Below are positions 34,343 through 46,313 of a stretch of 64,000 nucleotides of DNA, one piece after another. A program made the translations under genes and the position numbers. Within the stretch, counting starts at the first letter, position 1. Each line of letters opens with the position of its first letter. The DNA comes from Adineta ricciae (Eukaryota > Rotifera > Eurotatoria > Adinetida > Adinetidae). Where the stretch lies: NCBI GenBank assembly GCA_905250025.1, contig CAJNOJ010000436.1:1-64000 (forward strand), read 5' to 3'. Below the pieces are notes generated by a model that saw only the letters and a program-made list of their open reading frames with translations, did not search any database and was not told where the DNA came from.

Positions 34343-36086
34343 CTATGAAAATCTCATGAAAACAAATAATGATAAAATATATAATACCAAAGATGTTTTT
34401 ATATGATTCGACTGATTTCCAAATAATTCATGGACACCTTCCCGTTCAATTTGGTCAAATATGTCACAGTTTCCAGCCCACAAAACTGACGCGAATTCTT
34501 GGAAAGGTGTTATATAAAAATATTTCGGTGCTGAAAAATCATAAACTGACCATGATGATAACGGTTTTCCATCTTTTGCTATACTAACCCAATGCTGAAT
34601 GATCTGATTCGAAAATATCCGTGATTGATTATCCCAAGTGCAATTGAGAGAATTCGATGATTCGTAACTACTTATCGTTCCAAAAACGAACGGAATTTCA
34701 GACGTATGAGTACAAATACCCGCGCCTTGTTCAAGTGAAGATTGAGGACAAATTCCTGGATTGCAATTCAAATGATACCAGAATACATTTGGCTTTTTAT
34801 TCGATTTCAAATATGAATTTCGATAGATTCGACGTACGTTACAATCAAACATTTTATCTGTTACAATTGAATTGAATAAATCACAACAACGATTAGTTGA
34901 GTTTTGATTTGATGAGCATTTATTAACTCGATACGAATTGGTAACAACTGGTACCCATTTTTGACCCATCGATGAAACTAATAATGTATTTAACTCAGTT
35001 GAATTCATTTGAGGAAATACAAAACAAAATGCATTTTCATCATTATTATTTCCGAAAATTAAACTTAAATTTTCATTATAATTTCCATTTTCAATTGCTA
35101 AAGGTGGATAAAATGGAAAAAAGTAATCATCAATCACCGGTTTTGTTTGACGATGACCATATGCACTATCCAAATCTTCGAACGAAACTTTGCGTAAACA
35201 ATCAAGTTTCATTTGACTATCATTATTCGAACAATTAACATTTTGAACAATTTCATTTGATAAATTGAGGGCATTACTCATATTTGTATAATATAAATAA
35301 TTACCTGAACCACCTGACTGAGAAATCACATGTTGATACAGATTTGATGATCCTTTCACAGCGCCAAGATCAACAACTGCATTCGCACCTGAACTTTCTC
35401 CGAATAGAAGTACATTATCTTTATCGCCTCCAAAGTCACGAATATTCACTTTAATCCAACGTAGAGCGGATAAAATATCTTGAAGAAAATAATTTCCAGA
35501 AGTTGGCCATTCAGTTCGATTTTCTTCATTTAATTCTTTTAAATACAAATCACCCAACACACCTAATCGATAGTTAATTGTTACAACGACTATTGACTGC
35601 CGAGGCGAATTCGCGATGATATTCGTTCCATTGTACAATAATGGAATACTTTGGGAAGAACAACCAGACCGTAAACCACCTCCGTGTACCCAGACAAGAA
35701 CTGGCAATAGAGATTGACGAGATACGGATAAAGGTGTAAAAATATTTAAATAAAGACATTGCTCATCTTGTGTAGGAATATAAACATTACTGAGTCTTTG
35801 CAAACAACATGGACCGAATGATGTGGCGTCAAATGAACCATTTGGATACATGTCCAAGGAAAGATCAATTGGTGGTTGCCATCGATTAGTTTTGGCATAT
35901 TGAATTCTATTGGAACAAGAAAAATATTTAGAAATTGAAAAATTCGATGTGTTCGAACCCGAGATATTCCATTGAATATGTTGTTTTTCGACCATTGATT
36001 ATTCCTTTTCGAGTTTCAAGAGCAACACTTATTGTATTTAATATCAATATGATTATGATTGAAAAGTAAAGCGTAGAACGCTCCAT
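34343..36086 (-). CDS. Type-B carboxylesterase / cholinesterase-like enzyme (two exons, 563 aa)
   Basis: Exon 1 is 36086-35959, a 52-bp intron (GTTCGA...AATAG) follows, and exon 2 is 35906-34343. Splicing joins EYLG/IQYAKTNRWQPP, the GIPYAxPPxGxxRF segment of the family, so the spliced start is preferred over starts inside the intron. A signal peptide (LYFSIIIILILNTISVA) opens the protein. The nucleophile Ser is in LLFGESSGANAV; the acidic residue fits FGNNNDENAF; the His fits CTHTSEIPFVFG. EQCLYLNIFTP is the second family signature, and FGPCCLQ the first disulfide. The C-terminus is hydrophobic (SLVLYILSLFVFMRF), suggesting a GPI anchor as in acetylcholinesterases. It should hydrolyse carboxylic esters at the cell surface; the natural substrate is unknown. 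Confidence 0.9.
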
Positions 36087-36089
36087 TTT

Positions 36090-36735
36090 CAATTTAATCA
36101 GTGAACACTTCAATCTAAAAATGCTTTCTTCGAATAAAAGAAGGTCGATTCTATATGACGAAGAGTGATTCTTCGATCAAATCGTATGAAGGATTAGATG
36201 TAAAACGAAAAGCAAATTCATATGAATAATTTGGTATTATTCTATATTTATTCGGTGATTAAAGGATTTCGTTGGATTTTTCTTCTCAAGGTTAAGTTGG
36301 ATGTACCGAAAAACTAAATGTACAAGCAAAGATAAGTGAAACTTAATCAGAGTGAACATTGATCGTAAGAACAGGATTAAAACATTTTGCGATATTGTTT
36401 TACTATGAATCATCAACAAATTCTGACCGTTCATGAAATCTCTCCATGCAATAGAAAGTTCTTTTAATCAGCGAGAGAGTTGTTTTTTAGTTATGCATTT
36501 GCCCGTGCTTAATCATATATTTTAATGTTTATCACGGTGTAAACGGAGACTGTGATTCACACGAATTACACTTGTCAAAATGTAATTGTTCTAATGCGAT
36601 ACATCACACTCGGAAAATTTTATTGAAATTGGATTGGATTAGACAAGCATATTTGGAAAACTTTTGTCTTTTTAAACTGGATGAATAGTTTCAATAGTCA
36701 AGCTTTCGACGGTTCACATCGAGAAATCTGTTGAA
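36090..36735. other. Intergenic upstream of the carboxylesterase
   Basis: AT-rich DNA upstream of the esterase start on the minus strand; its promoter should lie here, but no TATA or other motif can be assigned. No coding frame is convincing. Confidence 0.35.
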
Positions 36736-36738
36736 TCA

Positions 36739-37014
36739 TTAGCGACATAAGTTTCTAATATTGAAAATCGATTTAATTCGATCAAATAAAGCTTGTCTAA
36801 AAAGACTTCCTCCAGTTAATGTAAAAATATAAAAATTGAATTGCACTTGCTAAATAGGTTAATAAAAGAACAATATTATAAATAAATATATCGATTGTTG
36901 CTTGTAATTGGGCATAAGATGAATCAGCAAAAACTGTATATAATCTTTGAGTTGCTTGAGGAACAGTCAAACTTCCAAGAAGACAAACTTGAACTAGAGT
37001 CATTTGAAGTAAAC
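36739..37014 (-). pseudogene. Rhodopsin-like receptor, TM6-TM7 fragment with one-base frameshift
   Basis: Minus strand: LQMTLVQVCLLGSLTVPQAT (TM6) and IFIYNIVLLLTYLASAIQ (TM7) read from about 37010. At the T run near 36836 one extra base shifts the frame. Removing one T in reading would continue as FYIFTLTGGSLFRQALF, the hallmark end of bdelloid receptors, down to a TAA at 36739-36741. Nothing of TM1-TM5 is recognisable upstream, so this is a 5'-truncated and frameshifted relic. Confidence 0.7.
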
Positions 37015-37056
37015 TGCAATCGGTTTTTCTCGATTAATTTTGAGATTCATTAAAAG

Positions 37057-37599
37057 TTGATGAGTGAAGGTTTGATATTGTTGTTGTTGTCATTTGTAAA
37101 ACACGACGCTGACTTTGACGGAGAATACATCCTATTCCGCAATGTTGAACATTTGGGAACCAGTTCCGTATCCGGAATCGATTCCAACCGATTCCGGAAT
37201 TCCATCTTTCACAACCATAGACAATTGCGACATTCGGTAATGCTACCTTCTACACAGTTGTTTTCTTCCATTTCCATACATATACATATACATATGTCTT
37301 TCTTTTACTCTTTCTTTCCTGTCGTTTTTAGTTTTCGTTTGATTATCATGTCCGTTCTAATGATGATCTCTGCGATTGTATTTCTTCTTTGTTTTCTTCT
37401 TTGTCTCAGATTATCTCCGATTTGTATATATATTGTTGGTTTTCTCTTTTCGATCAGTCTTTTGTTATCGTTTTCTTTAGTGTTTTACTCGATTTCATCC
37501 AATAAAACACCCTTATCATCTCATCCACATCCATTCGTTCGATTAGTCGATTCAGCTTACGATATCGTCGGTAGCTGGAAGTTTCATCAGATCCCCTGA
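37057..37599 (+). CDS. Possible membrane protein, not recognised
   Basis: Open frame of 180 codons. The first third crosses the low-complexity word cluster at 37140-37205 (GIDSNRFRNS), so the real start, if any, is probably further in, such as the Met in HMSFFYSFF near 37292. The rest is strongly hydrophobic (LIIMSVLMMISAIVFLLCFL, IVGFLFSISLLLSFSLVFY) and would form two or three membrane helices. No family is recognised. It could be a decayed exon of the gene represented at 37632. Confidence 0.25.
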   Translation: MMSEGLILLLLSFVKHDADFDGEYILFRNVEHLGTSSVSGIDSNRFRNSIFHNHRQLRHSVMLPSTQLFSSISIHIHIHMSFFYSFFPVVFSFRLIIMSVLMMISAIVFLLCFLLCLRLSPICIYIVGFLFSISLLLSFSLVFYSISSNKTPLSSHPHPFVRLVDSAYDIVGSWKFHQIP

Positions 37600-37631
37600 T
37601 ACAAGAGACTCACATTATTAAGCAAATTCTG

Positions 37632-37900
37632 ATGGTAAATCTTCGTCGTTTGGTATCTTTCGATTTCATTAAAGAAATAATTGTTTGTCGTACAGAAAAT
37701 GAAATAATTCATCGATTACACATTATTTTAGTTGTAGCCATTCTTAGCATGTGTTACATATTTTCGACTTTTACTCCACGTATAATAACTATTTCAACGG
37801 ATAAACCTTCATTGAAAAGTTACGAAGATTTATCTAAGCAATCATACTATACATTCGAATGTCCATGTTCACATTTATATGAGTACCCAGGTTATTATGG
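37632..37900 (+). pseudogene. N-terminal fragment of a bdelloid single-pass membrane protein family
   Basis: Starts with MVNLRRLVSFDFIKEIIVCR, has one membrane helix (LHIILVVAILSMCYIFSTF), then TISTDKPSLKSYEDLSKQ and FECPCSHLYEYPG. A short cytoplasmic head, a signal anchor, a 'T-I-x-x-P-S-x-x-x-Y' segment and a CPC-type motif are features I associate with a large bdelloid family of surface proteins; this attribution is from memory of the pattern. The family-like text ends at about 37900, where GC-rich repeat sequence starts, so the gene appears interrupted. Confidence 0.45.
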
Positions 37901-38110
37901 CACGGTCTGTTCCAGCCGGTTAGGTCCGTTTTCTGATCATTTTCTTGGCGCCGGATTCCGGCCGGAAGTTCAAACGTACGTTCCAGTCATTTACTGACCG
38001 TTTCCTGCAAACTTCGAGCTGCAAACGGTCAGGAACTACTCGGATATTTTCTGTGCAATTCCGGCCGGAATCCGCGAAAACTCTGCCGGAATCGACTCAG
38101 ATTTCAACGG
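37900..38110. repeat. GC-rich palindromic word cluster
   Basis: Variants of 'attccggccggaa' and 'aaacggtcag/ctgaccgttt' recur in both orientations within about 200 bp, in sharp contrast to the AT-rich surroundings. A smaller cluster with 'ggaatcgattcc' and 'gattccggaattcc' lies at 37140-37205. They look like subterminal repeats or hairpins of a miniature transposon, but I could not identify ends or a target duplication here. Confidence 0.5.
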
Positions 38111-38642
38111 ATCCATTCGCCAGAATGATCGACCTGGGTCTTCTTATTATTATTCTAGATGCATCAGATACAATTGACATTCGCACAATAGTGAGAATAT
38201 TACACTGCATCAAAGAGACGCTAGACAACTCCATGTGAGTATCATTGCCCAAACTTTCACATATAGTTCTTTAACATAATATTCATCTAAAGTACATACG
38301 TCATTTCATACAACTTCTGAAGCGCAAACTAAACACTATGGCTAAATTCTGTTGAAATCTTTATAATTTCTTCTACTTAAATTTCCAAACAGCGTAAAAA
38401 TCCTATATGCTGATTCAGATGCTTGAATAAGGTCAAAACTTTACTCGTAGCAATCTGAATTTATAGAATACCCCACCGTCACCTAGCATATGTTAAGCAT
38501 AATTTATTTCTTAAAAAGTCAAAAGAAACAATTTCTTGCTGAAACTTCTTGTCTGAGTTTATGCTACGACTCATAAGCGAATAGTCTGATCCTTTGGCAT
38601 GTGTTCCTGAAACTATCATTTCCAAGAATGCGTCATCTACAC

Positions 38643-39970
38643 TTAGCACTGTGCACTAACGCCGACACTGCTTGCACCGGAGTTAGCGGTAACTATATCG
38701 GGTCTATTGTCATCGTTCACATCGACGACTACCAATGAGAATGGAGCACTGCCAGTTACATAAGTAGTTCGACAACAAAAGGTCCCAGTGCCTGTGCTAA
38801 GCAGAACACTCGCAGTGTTTGTATCCACGTTAGCGGTAACTATATCGGGTTTGTTGTCATTATTTACATCGATGACTGCTACTGAGTATGGACTACTGCC
38901 AGTTGCATACGTAGTTTGAGCAGAAAAGGTCCCGTTGCCGGTATTGAGAAGAACACTGACATTGCTTGCACCATAGTTAGCGGTAACAATATCGGGCTTG
39001 CTGTCATTGTTCACGTCGACGACTGCTACTGACACTGGACCATTGCCAGTTGCATACGTAGTTTGAGCAGAAAAGGCCCCGTTGCCGATATTGAGAAGAA
39101 CACTGACATTGCTTGCACCATAGTTAGCGGTAACAATATCGGGCTTGCTGTCATTGTTCACATCGACGACTACCACTGAGTTCACTTGAGTGCCAGTTGC
39201 ATAAGTAGCTTGAGCAGAAAAGGCCCCATTACCTGTATTCAGAAGAACACTGGCAGTACCTGCAGCATAGTTAGCAGTAACAATATCGGGTTTGCTGTCA
39301 TTATTCACATCGACGACTGATACTGACACTGGACCATTCCCAGTTGCATACGTAATTTGAGCAGAAAAGGTCCCATTACCTTTATTCAGAAGAACACTGA
39401 CAGTACTTGTAATGTAGTTAGCCGTAACTATATCGGGTTTGTTGTCATTATTTACATCGGCGACTGCCACCGAGCGTGGACTACTGTCAGTGGCATAAGT
39501 AGTTTGAGTAGAAAAGGTTCCAGTGCCTGTATTAAGAAGAACACTGACAGTGTTTGCACCGGAATTAGCGGTAACTATATCGGGTTTATTGTCACTATTC
39601 ACATCGACGACTGCTACTGAATATGGACTACTGCCAGTTGCATACGTAGCTTGAGCAGAAAACGTCCCGTTGCCGATATTGAGAAGAACACTAACAGTAC
39701 TTGCACCGGAATTGGCGGTAACTATATCGGGTTTATTGTCACCATTCACATCGATGACTGCCACCGAGTATGGACTACTGTCAGTTGCATAAGTAGTTTG
39801 AGCAGAAAACGTCCCATTACCTGTATTCAGAAGAACACTGACAGTACTTGCACCGGTGTTAGCGGTAACTATGTCGGGTTTATTGTCATTGTTTACATCG
39901 ATGACTGCCACTGAGTACGGTTGAGTGCCGGTTGCATAAGCAATTGCGGTGATGAACTTGTTGTTAGACC
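38643..39970 (-). CDS. FG-GAP/VCBS tandem repeat protein (5' exon not found)
   Basis: Nine repeats of 49 residues (147 bp) with the core SVAVxDVNNDNKPDIVTAN followed by SVLLNTGNGTFSAQ. The D-x-N-x-D-x-K-x-D cluster is the calcium-binding loop of FG-GAP/VCBS blades; seven or more blades build a beta-propeller as in integrin alpha heads. The exon begins at 39970, after a convincing acceptor (TTCTTTCACTTATAG at about 39985-39971), so the ATG at 40025 is probably intronic and the signal peptide is on an upstream exon; a GTAAGT donor at about 41058 is one candidate. The frame ends in GVSAQC at 38643. A secreted or surface role is inferred. Repeats are nearly identical in DNA, indicating recent tandem expansion or conversion. 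Confidence 0.85.
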
Positions 39971-40029
39971 CTATAAGTGAAAGAACGTTTTTATTAGTTA
40001 AAAATATGTAGAAATGAGCGTGCATCAGA

Positions 40030-43000
40030 GTTGTCTTTTGCAGTTGTGAGTGTTTTATAGTTTTCCTCGTCTCATCGTTTGAGAAAGTTCGTGTACAGTG
40101 AATTATAGAACTAAATGATCGTATAACGTACCAACAAAGTTACGTTTTCGAGCTCTCAGTCTGTTGTAGATTGATGCATCATTAGTTGAAATAAGAAGCA
40201 GTCTCAAAAGTCCGCTTTGTTTCATCTATAACGAATAGCCACTTCTGGCATTCATAACCGTTTGTATGAGTTGCAACTCTAGTCTAAAAAATTTTCTCGC
40301 GGACGCTTAGTTTGAAGAAACTCTATAGTCCTTTTCACACATACACAGCTCCAGTTACAGTGTGAGATTAGTTGTAGACGGCGAACTTGGCTTAAATGGT
40401 AGAGTCGTTAAGTCGTGTGCGCAAGCGAATGGAATTAGAAATGGCTCTCAGATGTACGACTGAAACTGAGAAAATGTATCCTTTTCCTTTGCTTCTTTAA
40501 GCTAGTTTGTCACTAAAGTTATGGGAACGCTAGTATTTTTGTGTTGGGAAATACCAGCACACCGTTGTGAAAAATGTTTTAGCTTGGCTTTGGCTGTAGG
40601 ATTGATAGTTTTCGTGTAAAAACAAGTAACATGTGATAATTGCTTTGGTAATGTTATTTCTATGCCACTGTTTCAGAGTCGTGTTAGTTGTTGAATTAAT
40701 AATGATTCTAATTACACTTTCATATTAATGCTCGAAGTACAAGAGAGATTCTAAAAACTGTCGCCGTAGCCTGTTGACAACTTCGTCATGAATTATGAAG
40801 ATTTTCTGAATCTCTTGTAAATAGCCGCCTATGAATGTGAACACACTTTTTTGTCTATCTTGTGCAGCAAAATAAATCGATAAAACTTCTTAATTGGCTT
40901 TGAAAAGTTACTGTTTGATTAGATTGATATTTAGAACGAATCGAGTGATGTTTTTTCGAATAGGTATTTACCCGTTATTTTGGAGTACTAAGCAACAAGT
41001 CAGAGCGAAACAGTGCTAGCTCTATCCAGCTTAGTTTAGGTTAACTATACATTACTTACCTGATGTGATGACGATAGAACAGCGAATATTAGAAAGCCAT
41101 AGTGGAGTAGAGAAAAAGAAATCTATCCATAACCTTGTTCTGCAACTACTATTAGTTAACTCCACAATCTGCTTATTGGTGAGTTATGAACGTCATGACA
41201 AACTAATCTTCTGCTTCCTAATAAAATCTCATCTACAGATTATGCGCATCTTGCTCATTTCCATTATGATTTTCATGCACTTCGTTCATCTACAATCGAT
41301 ATACAATACTCATAGGGTTCATTTGAGAAAGCGGAACATTTTCACAGATACTTAACGATGGAATCATCCGAAATGAGTGGCAACATATTAGACTTTGACC
41401 CTATTACATTAAATAAGTCTTAGCTGAGTATAAAAAATTGAAAAAATATATATGTTCATGGTTTTCCCTATAAATTTATGTACGCCTCACTGAAGTTTCA
41501 GTTTACAATATTCAACATGTCCAAACATTAAATGATTGTACGACAAGAACAAGATTTATTATCAGATACTTCGCTTTGGTAAAAATTTCCATATTTCATG
41601 AAACACAAAATAGACCCATGCTTAGTTTAAAAGTCTGAGATCTGTGATTTTGCAGACATTCGAATTATCATTAGAAATATAGAGACATATCTGAAAAAGA
41701 CAATAATGCTCTGACTTTCTATACTATCTGATATTACTTCAATTGATATCGAAATAATAGAAGCTGGGTACGATCTGATATTTTATGTTATGTAACCGTT
41801 ATGCTAACATCTATTTATTCGAGTATTTTATCAATAAGTTTGGAGCGAAATTAGACAAATACCTTCAACTATTACGATTAGAAAGCAATGAGGAATATAC
41901 ATAGAATGACGTACTGTATATTTTTCTAAATGTTATTTACTATTTCTTCAATAATTGTTTCCAATATTAAAAACAAATTTCGTGTCATATGAACTGTCAA
42001 CAGAAAAATTACTTCTGATCTTATCTACGGTATCTATGACTTCTGAAGAACTGATAACATATATGTAAGTTTTCCAAGCTTTTATCTGTTTTATATAGGC
42101 GATTTAAATATATATATATATGACCATTGAGACTTCATTGCAAATACTTCACAGAATAGATTGGTTTTGAAAGGGAACAAATGGCATCTTCAATAGACCA
42201 TGTAGATGAGTCCACAATATTCGATCGTTACCATTCGATGTATGTATGTAAACAAGGTGACTCGTTCAGGATTTTTTTCTCATATCACGTAACTTAGGTG
42301 AAAATTCATGCAAAAATAATACACATTATATGCTGTTTACATAGAAATATTTGACGCAAACATTATGAACACCGCAGTTTACTTATACTATTGTAAAATG
42401 TCACTCGCGAGATTTGACTTGTCTATAGTTTTTCGACAATCGTTCTTACGGCGTAGAAAAAGAAAAGCTAGTGATTACCATCAGTTAGGCTATCTTCGAT
42501 ACGCCTTTCAAAGATTATCGAATGCCGTCAAAATATCCACGATTTTCTCATTTTTGCGATACATTTGAATTACTCCACTGACAACGCGCAACTTTATTCC
42601 TAGCACTAATGCTACTTAAGATTGTATTTGAAATGGACTTAGAGGGAGATTTTTAACTCGAGTTGTTCATTTCTGATATGCAAGACAGAATATTGTTGCC
42701 GTGACAGATGCAAAACTTTCAAGTACATATCTTTCTACATTTCATACCGTTTCTTAACCCGAGGACATTGTGTGAACCGTTATTAAACGAAGCAATAAAA
42801 TATTACACACGAAAGCCGCTATTTTCTACGATAAACATAGTCTAATTGATTGTACAATGAGGAAACAATTATAGACGTAATAACAAAATGCTTTGGCTCC
42901 AGAGATATTTGATCATCGCTGTCAAGGATATTTTGAATTTTTCTCTGAATAACAGGTATAAGATATACTGAAATATTATCGGAGTGAACCTTTTGTTATT

Positions 43001-43350
43001 CTAAATCTTATCAGAGATCACTGCAACCGACAAATTAAGGAGATCGTATACTACCCAGCTTTCCTCGGTGGAAAAAACTTTCCGTGTCACTCAGTAGTTT
43101 TAACTGCAGTATGTGTATAATGAATCCAGAATCTCTGTTTCAATGATTGGTCCCTCCTCAAGTTCTTCAAAACTCAATTCGGCTTTTGAAGAATTAATCA
43201 GTATTTTTGTGCACAAAAACGGACTTTTTTTTATTGTTTTTAGCGATGGAGATCCGTGAAGGTAGGGTAAAAAGCTGTTTCTATGCTATGGCAATCTTAA
43301 AAACATCATGCGAATTCCGAAAATAAATTTTGCTCCCGAGAAAACGTTTT
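40030..43350. other. Long region without recognisable genes
   Basis: About 3.3 kb between the VCBS gene and the PAN-like gene. Short frames at 41065-41355 and 42365-42568 have no features. The missing 5' exon of the VCBS gene should lie here on the minus strand. No repeat or RNA gene was recognised. Confidence 0.4.
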
Positions 43351-43353
43351 AGG

Positions 43354-44800
43354 TTAATAATTGCAGAAAAAATTGGGAGCACTAGAAGAACTCTGAGAGA
43401 TTTCATATGTAAGATGATTCAAAAGATCCAGATCTTCTATTGTGTAAGGAACTTATGATAACTCATTGTTCAGCGCATAGAAAATGATAATTATTTCGTT
43501 TGTTACGTACCACAAACTGATACATCTGTTGATATCGAGGATACTGAGGCCGAACTAGTTGATGTCGAGCTTGATGTTGTCGATGTTGAGCTTGTTGTAG
43601 TTGATGTGGAACTTGTTGGTGTTGAGGTCGAACTAGTTGATGTTGAGCTCGTTGTAGTTGAGGTTGAACTTGTTGATGTCGTGGTTGCTGACGTAGTACT
43701 TCCTGATGTCGAGGTTGGTTCTTTTTTGTATGAAAAATAAATATCAAAATGAGAAGAAAGGATTCAGCAAGGCATAATTACAAACTATAGTATGGTTTAT
43801 TTAGACACTATGAATATCTCTCACTTTTAGTGAATAACGGTAGCTTCTCATGTTTACCTCAATGTCTTCGACTCCTCCTTTTCTACAAGAATGTGGGTGT
43901 AGATTAAGACAACGACAATACCTGCCCACACCCATACTGCACTGACAGTATAGAGTGTGAAAGTCCTTTTCTTGAGAATCAAAATAGTCGTTTCACATGA
44001 GTTTGGGTTTTAGTTTACTCACGAAAAACGTATTGATCTAGCCTCTTGAGTATAATTAAATCTAACTGTCTCTCAAAACGAGAATAAATGATCCGTGAAA
44101 ATATAGTTCTAGTAAAAAATAAAACAGTGAAAACGATTTGGAAATACGTGTCATGGATTTCATCAAAGCCAAAATAGAGATTAAATTGCAATCTTCTATT
44201 TCTCATTTATCAATAGACGTAGGATGACGAGCTGGAGGTGTTTAATGTGAATGTCCGCAAACTCCTAAACTTTCAGTAATCTTTTTGCCCGTCACTATTT
44301 TAGACTACACTCATATCTAGTTCTAGGCAAGCTTTATCGAAGGTTTGACATATCTGCAAAGACCTTCATGAGGCGACCCAAAGTCGCCACTAGCTAAGTG
44401 CGAATCAATCTATATGCGATGCGACTATTATATGTCTTATCTATGATTAATTATAACTTTACTAACCTGGTGGCATTCGTGTTCCAGAGATGGCTATCAT
44501 TGTTGTGGCCTCTATGTTTACTTGGAAGTTGTTATTTTGATCTACGATGTTGATAAACGATTGACATTTCCCTGTTTTCTCTTGAAAAGTAATTGCTTTA
44601 CATTGAAGTTGCTGTAAACAGTGGATTTGACATTCGAGGATGTTTAGTGTAGTAGTAGTAACGAATGGTAAACAAGTTGAGTTAGCACATTGAAATTCCA
44701 ATCCGTTCATGGCTGTCATTGTAAACGACTTGATATCTTGCATGAGCGATTGTTCGAAAAGACCGAACAAAAGGAATATTGAAATTCTTATCCAGCCCAT
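43354..44800 (-). CDS. Secreted PAN/Apple-like protein with Ser/Thr-rich stalk (three exons, about 208 aa)
   Basis: Exon 1 (44800-44467) begins at the ATG of MGWIRISIFLLFGLFEQS, a signal peptide, and holds six Cys with CQIHCLQQLQCKAITFQEKTG, a pattern typical of PAN-like domains in rotifer secreted proteins. It ends at a GTTAGT donor. Exon 2 (43720-43511, acceptor AAAAAAG) is almost pure Ser/Thr (TSTSSTSTTTSSTSTSS), a mucin-like O-glycosylated stalk built from a degenerate 6-9 bp repeat; it ends at GTACGT. A small exon 3 (43436-43354, acceptor ACAATAG) ends the frame (EDLDLLNHLTYEISQ...). All three phases agree (1-1). Intron 1 is long for this genome (746 bp). Exons 1 and 2 are well supported; exon 3 is less certain. 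Confidence 0.6.
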
Positions 44801-44849
44801 AACTATTGTAGTCAAACTTTCACTTGACAACAACAACAATTGTATTTAA

Positions 44850-46130
44850 AATAAAATGAATACCATCTGCTACTAGTAGCTGCTTTTTATTCTGTTTTTT
44901 TTCTCTCTCTTCCGTAATAAAAATCTACTGTTTCTCTGCACCAATAGTTTTAAAAAAGTCATGCCTTGGTCTAATATTCAAAATTACCATATGAAAAATT
45001 CATGATGAGAACGATGTGCGAATTTCTTTCAATCATTTTGAATAAGTCATGCGCTCAAAAACCACTGTTGCTTCATAGTAGCTGCACAGTTAGTGGGCGA
45101 AACTGCACATCCATTTTCTTTCTGTTCAACGTAGGAGAAAAAAAAGGAATGAGTCAACATAAAGGAGAATGTGTTATTATAATGAATATTTATCTAACGT
45201 AAGACATTTTTGCAACAGATTCGACTCTTCCAGGATTTATTTGTTATGATATGCAATCTAAATCTGTTTTCATGCGTTTCAAGTCAGAATTCGACGAGTT
45301 CTATCGATTCCAAACAAAAATATTCATAGATCCACGAAAAAATGTTTTTATCATTGTGTATCTTTATGCTACTAGGCTATTAATATTAAAAAAGATGTAA
45401 TATACAATGATAAATACCAGATAACACATAAATAGAGTAATACTGAATTAATCAGCATAACGGCATCCATTATTACACAAAAAGCACGCATGGTGTTATT
45501 CAATTAAAATTCCAACTAACTTTTTTAAAATGCTTGTAATTGTTCCTTATGACGACTATGTTTTCTATTGTTGATTTTTCCGAAAGTTTGACGTACATTT
45601 CCAAATTAAATTATGACACAACACAAAAGGAGTTGTTTTTCCGAATATAAAAAATCAACAGTACTAATATTATTACTTTAATAGTCTGTCCTTAACTAAT
45701 TCTGATCACAGCCATTATATGATTAAAAGTAGTGCGTTATTCCCAAGTGCATTATATATTGTCTACCACACCATACACCACATAAAAATCTTTTTGGACA
45801 GTCCTGATCTGTGCTCGTCTCTGGTTTCATAGTATTATATTGAACTATATAATTTCCTTTAAAAATTATATTGAATGTCAGTATTTTATTATTTTTATGT
45901 CGAGATATTGGCAATATTTAACGGTCCATCACAATAGCTGACTTTTTGTTTTCATTGTCTAAAGTTATGTTTTATTCATAGCAAATATTTTTCATAAAAA
46001 AAGTGTTCAATAAGGAAAGTGATCTACTGCGTGATAATATAGTTCTATCAGGTTTTTTTTATTAGTTTATGAGCAACATACATAAAAAATTTTCAGCGCA
46101 ATCCCTAACGGGATAAAATTGTAAAACACT
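44850..46130. other. Intergenic upstream of the PAN-like gene
   Basis: AT-rich. The minus-strand frame at 45914-45723 ends with CPKRFLCGVWCGRQYIMHLG, which has some Cys/Trp character, but no start, signal peptide or family can be supported. Nothing else is recognised. Confidence 0.35.
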
Positions 46131-46313
46131 ATTTACTTAGGGCAATCCAAAAGTAGTGAGGGAGGTATGTTATTTTCTTAGGCAGAGACGTAAAGAAATT
46201 TCTTTTTTTACCAAAAGATAGAGCGTGTTTCACTCTATTTTTCTATGCTATTTGATCATTATTAAACTGTTATCATAATAGTAAAATTTCCATAAAATCT
46301 GTTTTTGTCACAN

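Larger units (their letters stand above)
27504..34506. repeat. Copy A of duplicated locus (continuous)
   Basis: This segment has two matching partners: 17228-18987 (B1, equivalent to 27504-29265) and 46314-51540 (B2, equivalent to 29391-34506). It holds the intact 305-aa receptor, an intergenic repeat, a foldback element, a receptor pseudogene and the 3' part of the carboxylesterase. The divergence is a few per cent by eye, with indels such as about 70 extra bases in B2 near 47656-47730. Confidence 0.9.

Noticed and set aside
39357-39914. Plus-strand frames of 87 codons repeating with period 147 bp x 2
   Set aside because: They are antisense shadows of the VCBS repeats; the minus frame carries the conserved calcium-loop motif.
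40381-40445. Possible tRNA-like sequence ('ggcttaaatggtagagtcg')
   Set aside because: The start resembles a D-arm, but no T-arm or cloverleaf follows.
43463-43747. Gln/His-rich minus-strand protein (PRHQQVQPQLQ...)
   Set aside because: It is another frame of the Ser/Thr repeat exon, which has matching splice sites and phases.
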